In this document: one piece after another, positions 61,668 through 64,000 of the stretch | Numbering within the stretch: position 1 is the first letter of the stretch | Layout: every line of letters starts with the position of its first letter | Made by a program: the position numbers and the translations under genes | NCBI GenBank assembly: GCA_041228285.1 | Contig: CP166133.1 | Span: 744,001-808,000, forward strand | From: Neisseriaceae bacterium CLB008 | Lineage (GTDB): Bacteria; Pseudomonadota; Gammaproteobacteria; Burkholderiales; Neisseriaceae | DNA length: 64,000 bases | Direction: 5' to 3' | The notes under the pieces: generated by a model | What the model was told of the DNA's origin: nothing | The model's database searches: none | Seen by the model: only the letters and a program-made list of their open reading frames with translations

Positions 61668-61998
61668 CTTAGGTGGGATGAATTTAGGGCTTGGATGTTG
61701 GACATCATGAGTTAAAGTCATGATTGATTGATGTTGTGGTTTTTTGAAGATGGCTATCCATTTGATTGGATAGCTATTTTTTTATGTTTTGTAAATGGGT
61801 TTAGCTGTAACGTATAAAAAAGTTGGAATGTGGCCGTAAAGATTGATATGATGGCTGAGATTTTAAAACGGCTATGGCATTATTTTAACGGTTTCAGCCA
61901 GCCGCCTGCTCTTTAAAAATTTAGATTTTTAAATTTTAAATAATAACAACAATAACGAACCACCTTTTAATTTCATGATGAAGCATGAGGAGAATCTT
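61668..61998. other. Spacer between mtr and putP
   Basis: Holds the mtr terminator (61749-61783) and then about 200 bases of very A/T-rich DNA, including TTTAAATTTTAAATAATAA near 61927-61945, presumably the putP promoter. No gene. Confidence 0.5.
61749..61783 (+). terminator. Terminator after mtr
   Basis: ATGGCTATCCA / TTGGATAGCTAT stem (one mismatch), short loop, seven T. Confidence 0.8.
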
Positions 61999-63498
61999 AT
62001 GGATTACGTTAATCCCACGACGATTACGTTTGCTATTTACCTGATCGGGGTAATGGCGATTGGGTTTATTGCTTACCGCTATACCCGCAATTTTTCAGAC
62101 TATATTTTGGGTGGCCGCAGCTTGGGCAGTTTTGTAACCGCAATGTCGGCCGGCGCTTCAGACATGTCTGGCTGGCTGTTGATGGGTTTGCCAGGCGCGA
62201 TTTACTTATCTGGCCTGTATGAGAGCTGGATTGCCATCGGCCTATTGGTCGGTGCCTACCTTAACTGGTTGTTTGTGTCGGGCCGCCTACGGGTGCACAC
62301 CGAATTCAACCGTAACGCCTTGACCTTGCCCGACTATTTTTATGGTCGCTTTGGCGAGAGCACGAAGTTGATTAAAATCATTTCGGCCGCCATTATTCTG
62401 TTTTTCTTTACCATCTACTGCGCTTCTGGCGTGGTGGCCGGCGCTCGCTTATTCGAGAGCTTATTTGACATGAATTACACCTCAGCCTTGTGGTTGGGTG
62501 CGATTGCAACCATTGCCTACACCTTTATTGGTGGTTTTTTGGCCGTGAGCTGGACCGACACCTTACAGGCCACGTTGATGGTGTTTGCCTTGATCTTGAC
62601 CCCGATTTTTGTGCTGATTGGCGTAGGTGGGTGGCAAGAGGCTAATTTGGTGATTGCGGCCGCTGGCGAAGCCGCCGGCAAAGAATACACCAACATCTTT
62701 GGTAACGGCAGCATCATTGCCATTGTCAGCGCCGCTGCATGGGGCTTGGGTTATTTTGGCCAGCCGCACATTTTGGCGCGCTTTATGGCTTCTAAAGACG
62801 TGAAGTCTTTACGCAACGCGCGCCGTATGGCCACCGTTTGGATGTTCTTCTGTTTGTTTGGTGCCGTGATCATCGGCTACTTGGGCATTGCTTACTTCCA
62901 AACGCATCCTGAATTGGCTGCGGGCGTGAACAAAGAAAACGAGCGCATCTTTATTGAGTTGGTCCAAATTTTATTTAACCCTTGGATTGCGGGTATCTTG
63001 CTGTCGGCCATTTTAGCCGCGGTGATGAGTACCTTGAGCTGTCAGCTATTGGTGTGTTCAAGCGCCTTAACCGAAGACTTTTACAAAGGCTTTTTGCGCC
63101 ATAACGCTGGCCAAAAAGAATTGGTTTGGGTGGGTCGCTTAATGGTGTTGGCCGTGGCATTGATTGCCATTTGGATCGCACAAGACCCAAATAGCAAAGT
63201 GTTGGGCCTAGTGTCTTATGCTTGGGCCGGTTTTGGCGCAGCGTTTGGCCCAGTGGTGATTTTGTCGGTGTTCTGGAAACGCACCACCAGCCTTGGTGCC
63301 ATGCTGGGCATGGTTGTCGGCGCGGTCTTGGTGGTGATTTGGAAGCCCGTTTTAGGCGGTGTGGTGTATGAAATTGTGCCAGGCTTCATTGGCTGTTTCT
63401 TGACCATTGTGGTGGTGTCTTTGTTGGGTCGTCCGAAACAGTCTGTTTTGGATCGCTTTGACGAGGCCGATCAAGCCTACAAAAATGCTTTAAAGTAA
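61999..63498 (+). CDS. putP: Sodium/proline symporter PutP
   Basis: Sodium-dependent proline importer of the SSS family in the inner membrane, 499 residues, about 13 spans. It has DYILGGRSLGSFVTAMSAGASDMSGWLLMGLPGA in residues ~33-66 (key Asp and Ser in SAGASDMSGWLLMG), GRLRVHTEFNRNALTLPDYF, FFTIYCASGVVAGARLFES and the C-terminal-half LSAILAAVMSTLSCQLLVCSS (about 337-357). ATG 61999 has a strong AGGAG six bases ahead; eight codons upstream in frame lack one. No putA is present in the window. Confidence 0.96.
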   Translation: MDYVNPTTITFAIYLIGVMAIGFIAYRYTRNFSDYILGGRSLGSFVTAMSAGASDMSGWLLMGLPGAIYLSGLYESWIAIGLLVGAYLNWLFVSGRLRVHTEFNRNALTLPDYFYGRFGESTKLIKIISAAIILFFFTIYCASGVVAGARLFESLFDMNYTSALWLGAIATIAYTFIGGFLAVSWTDTLQATLMVFALILTPIFVLIGVGGWQEANLVIAAAGEAAGKEYTNIFGNGSIIAIVSAAAWGLGYFGQPHILARFMASKDVKSLRNARRMATVWMFFCLFGAVIIGYLGIAYFQTHPELAAGVNKENERIFIELVQILFNPWIAGILLSAILAAVMSTLSCQLLVCSSALTEDFYKGFLRHNAGQKELVWVGRLMVLAVALIAIWIAQDPNSKVLGLVSYAWAGFGAAFGPVVILSVFWKRTTSLGAMLGMVVGAVLVVIWKPVLGGVVYEIVPGFIGCFLTIVVVSLLGRPKQSVLDRFDEADQAYKNALK

Positions 63499-63512
63499 GC
63501 AAACCGTGATAT

Positions 63513-63566
63513 TGACCCCTGCGGGGCTGCCGAGTGATTCGGTGGCTGCGTGGGGGTATTTTTTTG
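63513..63566 (+). terminator. Terminator after putP
   Basis: Compound stem: outer ACCCCTGC / GCGTGGGGGT (imperfect) around an inner GCCGA / TTCGGTGGC hairpin, followed by seven T. Confidence 0.65.
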
Positions 63567-63683
63567 CGTTGGGCTAGGGGGATGGGTAGTCATCTTTGAG
63601 TTGGATGAAGAAGGGGTGTTAAGCGAAACGTATTTACTGCTATGTAAGCATGGTTTATTAACATGATACGGTGGTGTCTAATG

Positions 63684-63718
63684 ATGAAAACAACTGTCAA
63701 TGTTTAGGTTGTTTTCAT
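63684..63718. repeat. 11-bp inverted repeat at edge of composite repeat
   Basis: ATGAAAACAAC and GTTGTTTTCAT, perfect, 13-base loop. Lies just outside the block at 63720-63778. Confidence 0.55.
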
Positions 63719-63719
63719 A

Positions 63720-64000
63720 TTGATTGACTGTTGCCTTTCACTACTTTTTGTTACAACTCACCACGTTTCCCATAGGTGAAGTTTTGTAGGGTGGTGCAAA
63801 GCGTAGCGTGCCCACCATCTTTTTGTTTTCATAATGCTTCGGTTATTTCGCTATTGATTAAAGGTTGCCTTTCGCCTGTAGGCGGCAGACTTTCTTTTGG
63901 GTGGCCAAAAGAAAGTATGCAAAGAAAAGGCCACCCCTGCTTATTCGCCCCCTTCTACGAAGGGGGTTCCCTCGGCGGAACCTATTGGCCCAGCGCGTGC
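63720..64000. mobile_element. Second, partial copy of the composite repeat (cut by window end)
   Basis: 63720-63778 matches the inverted right end of the element at 6642-6985 (shared TTGCCTTTCACTAC, ACAACTCACCACGT and TAGGTGAAGT). 63786-63817 repeats the GTAGGGTGGTGCAAAGCG unit. 63833 onward starts AATGCTTCGGTTATTTCG and contains the hairpin ACTTTCTTTTGG / CCAAAAGAAAGT (63889-63916) and GCAAAGAAAA, as in the first copy. No protein is supported. The element continues past the window. Confidence 0.6.

Overview
The window looks like chromosome of a Gram-negative, aerobic betaproteobacterium, most likely a Neisseriaceae relative. The evidence is the Slam-type (DUF560) outer-membrane translocator, signal peptides and lipoboxes typical of Gram-negatives, a cyoABCDE ubiquinol oxidase, class Ia ribonucleotide reductase with YfaE, and abundant short dispersed repeats of the GTAGGGTGGGC type. 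No canonical Neisseria uptake sequence stood out, so the genus is left open. No rRNA, tRNA, CRISPR array, prophage or intact insertion sequence was recognised.

Layout. 1-7,270: cut aldehyde dehydrogenase (aldB), two tandem paralogous amino-acid-binding lipoproteins, cysK, a small lipoprotein, serS, then about 1.1 kb of non-coding repeats including a MITE-like element with 19-bp terminal inverted repeats. 7,270-17,435: ddh (meso-diaminopimelate dehydrogenase), a glutathione peroxidase, and two minus-strand operons: rpe-SDR-gph-recX-rdgC-dcd and nrdA-nrdB-yfaE, the latter behind a well-formed pair of NrdR boxes. 17,800-21,240: uraA, folB/plsY, trhO.

21,285-33,662 is the most interesting region and looks devoted mainly to iron and haem. 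It has a TetR repressor divergent from a siderophore-interacting protein, with repeated operators and a Fur-like box between them; an AraC regulator with azlCD; a PLP-dependent (histidine-type) decarboxylase; an unknown lipoprotein; and a three-gene set of TonB-dependent receptor, secreted hemophilin-like protein and Slam. The receptor and the hemophilin-like gene have matching Fur-box promoters with identical spacing. The Slam gene collides tail to tail with cyoE, the haem O synthase gene of the cyo operon.

38,424-55,771: a gene-poor 0.85 kb gap, a membrane protein, a LysE exporter divergent from a MocR regulator, cutA, a nitronate monooxygenase, a complete RND tripartite efflux operon preceded by two perfect inverted repeats, mgtE, ypfJ, ydfG, a YnfA protein, mobB, and a TetR-GNAT pair. 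55,772-60,115: two DJ-1/PfpI-family paralogues (one without its nucleophilic cysteine), a LysE exporter, and a LysR regulator divergent from mdaB. The mdaB promoter shares an ATCAATA operator motif with the aldB promoter at the other end of the window. 60,263-64,000: a 26-residue membrane peptide gene, the tryptophan permease gene mtr, putP, and a second copy of the composite repeat running off the window.
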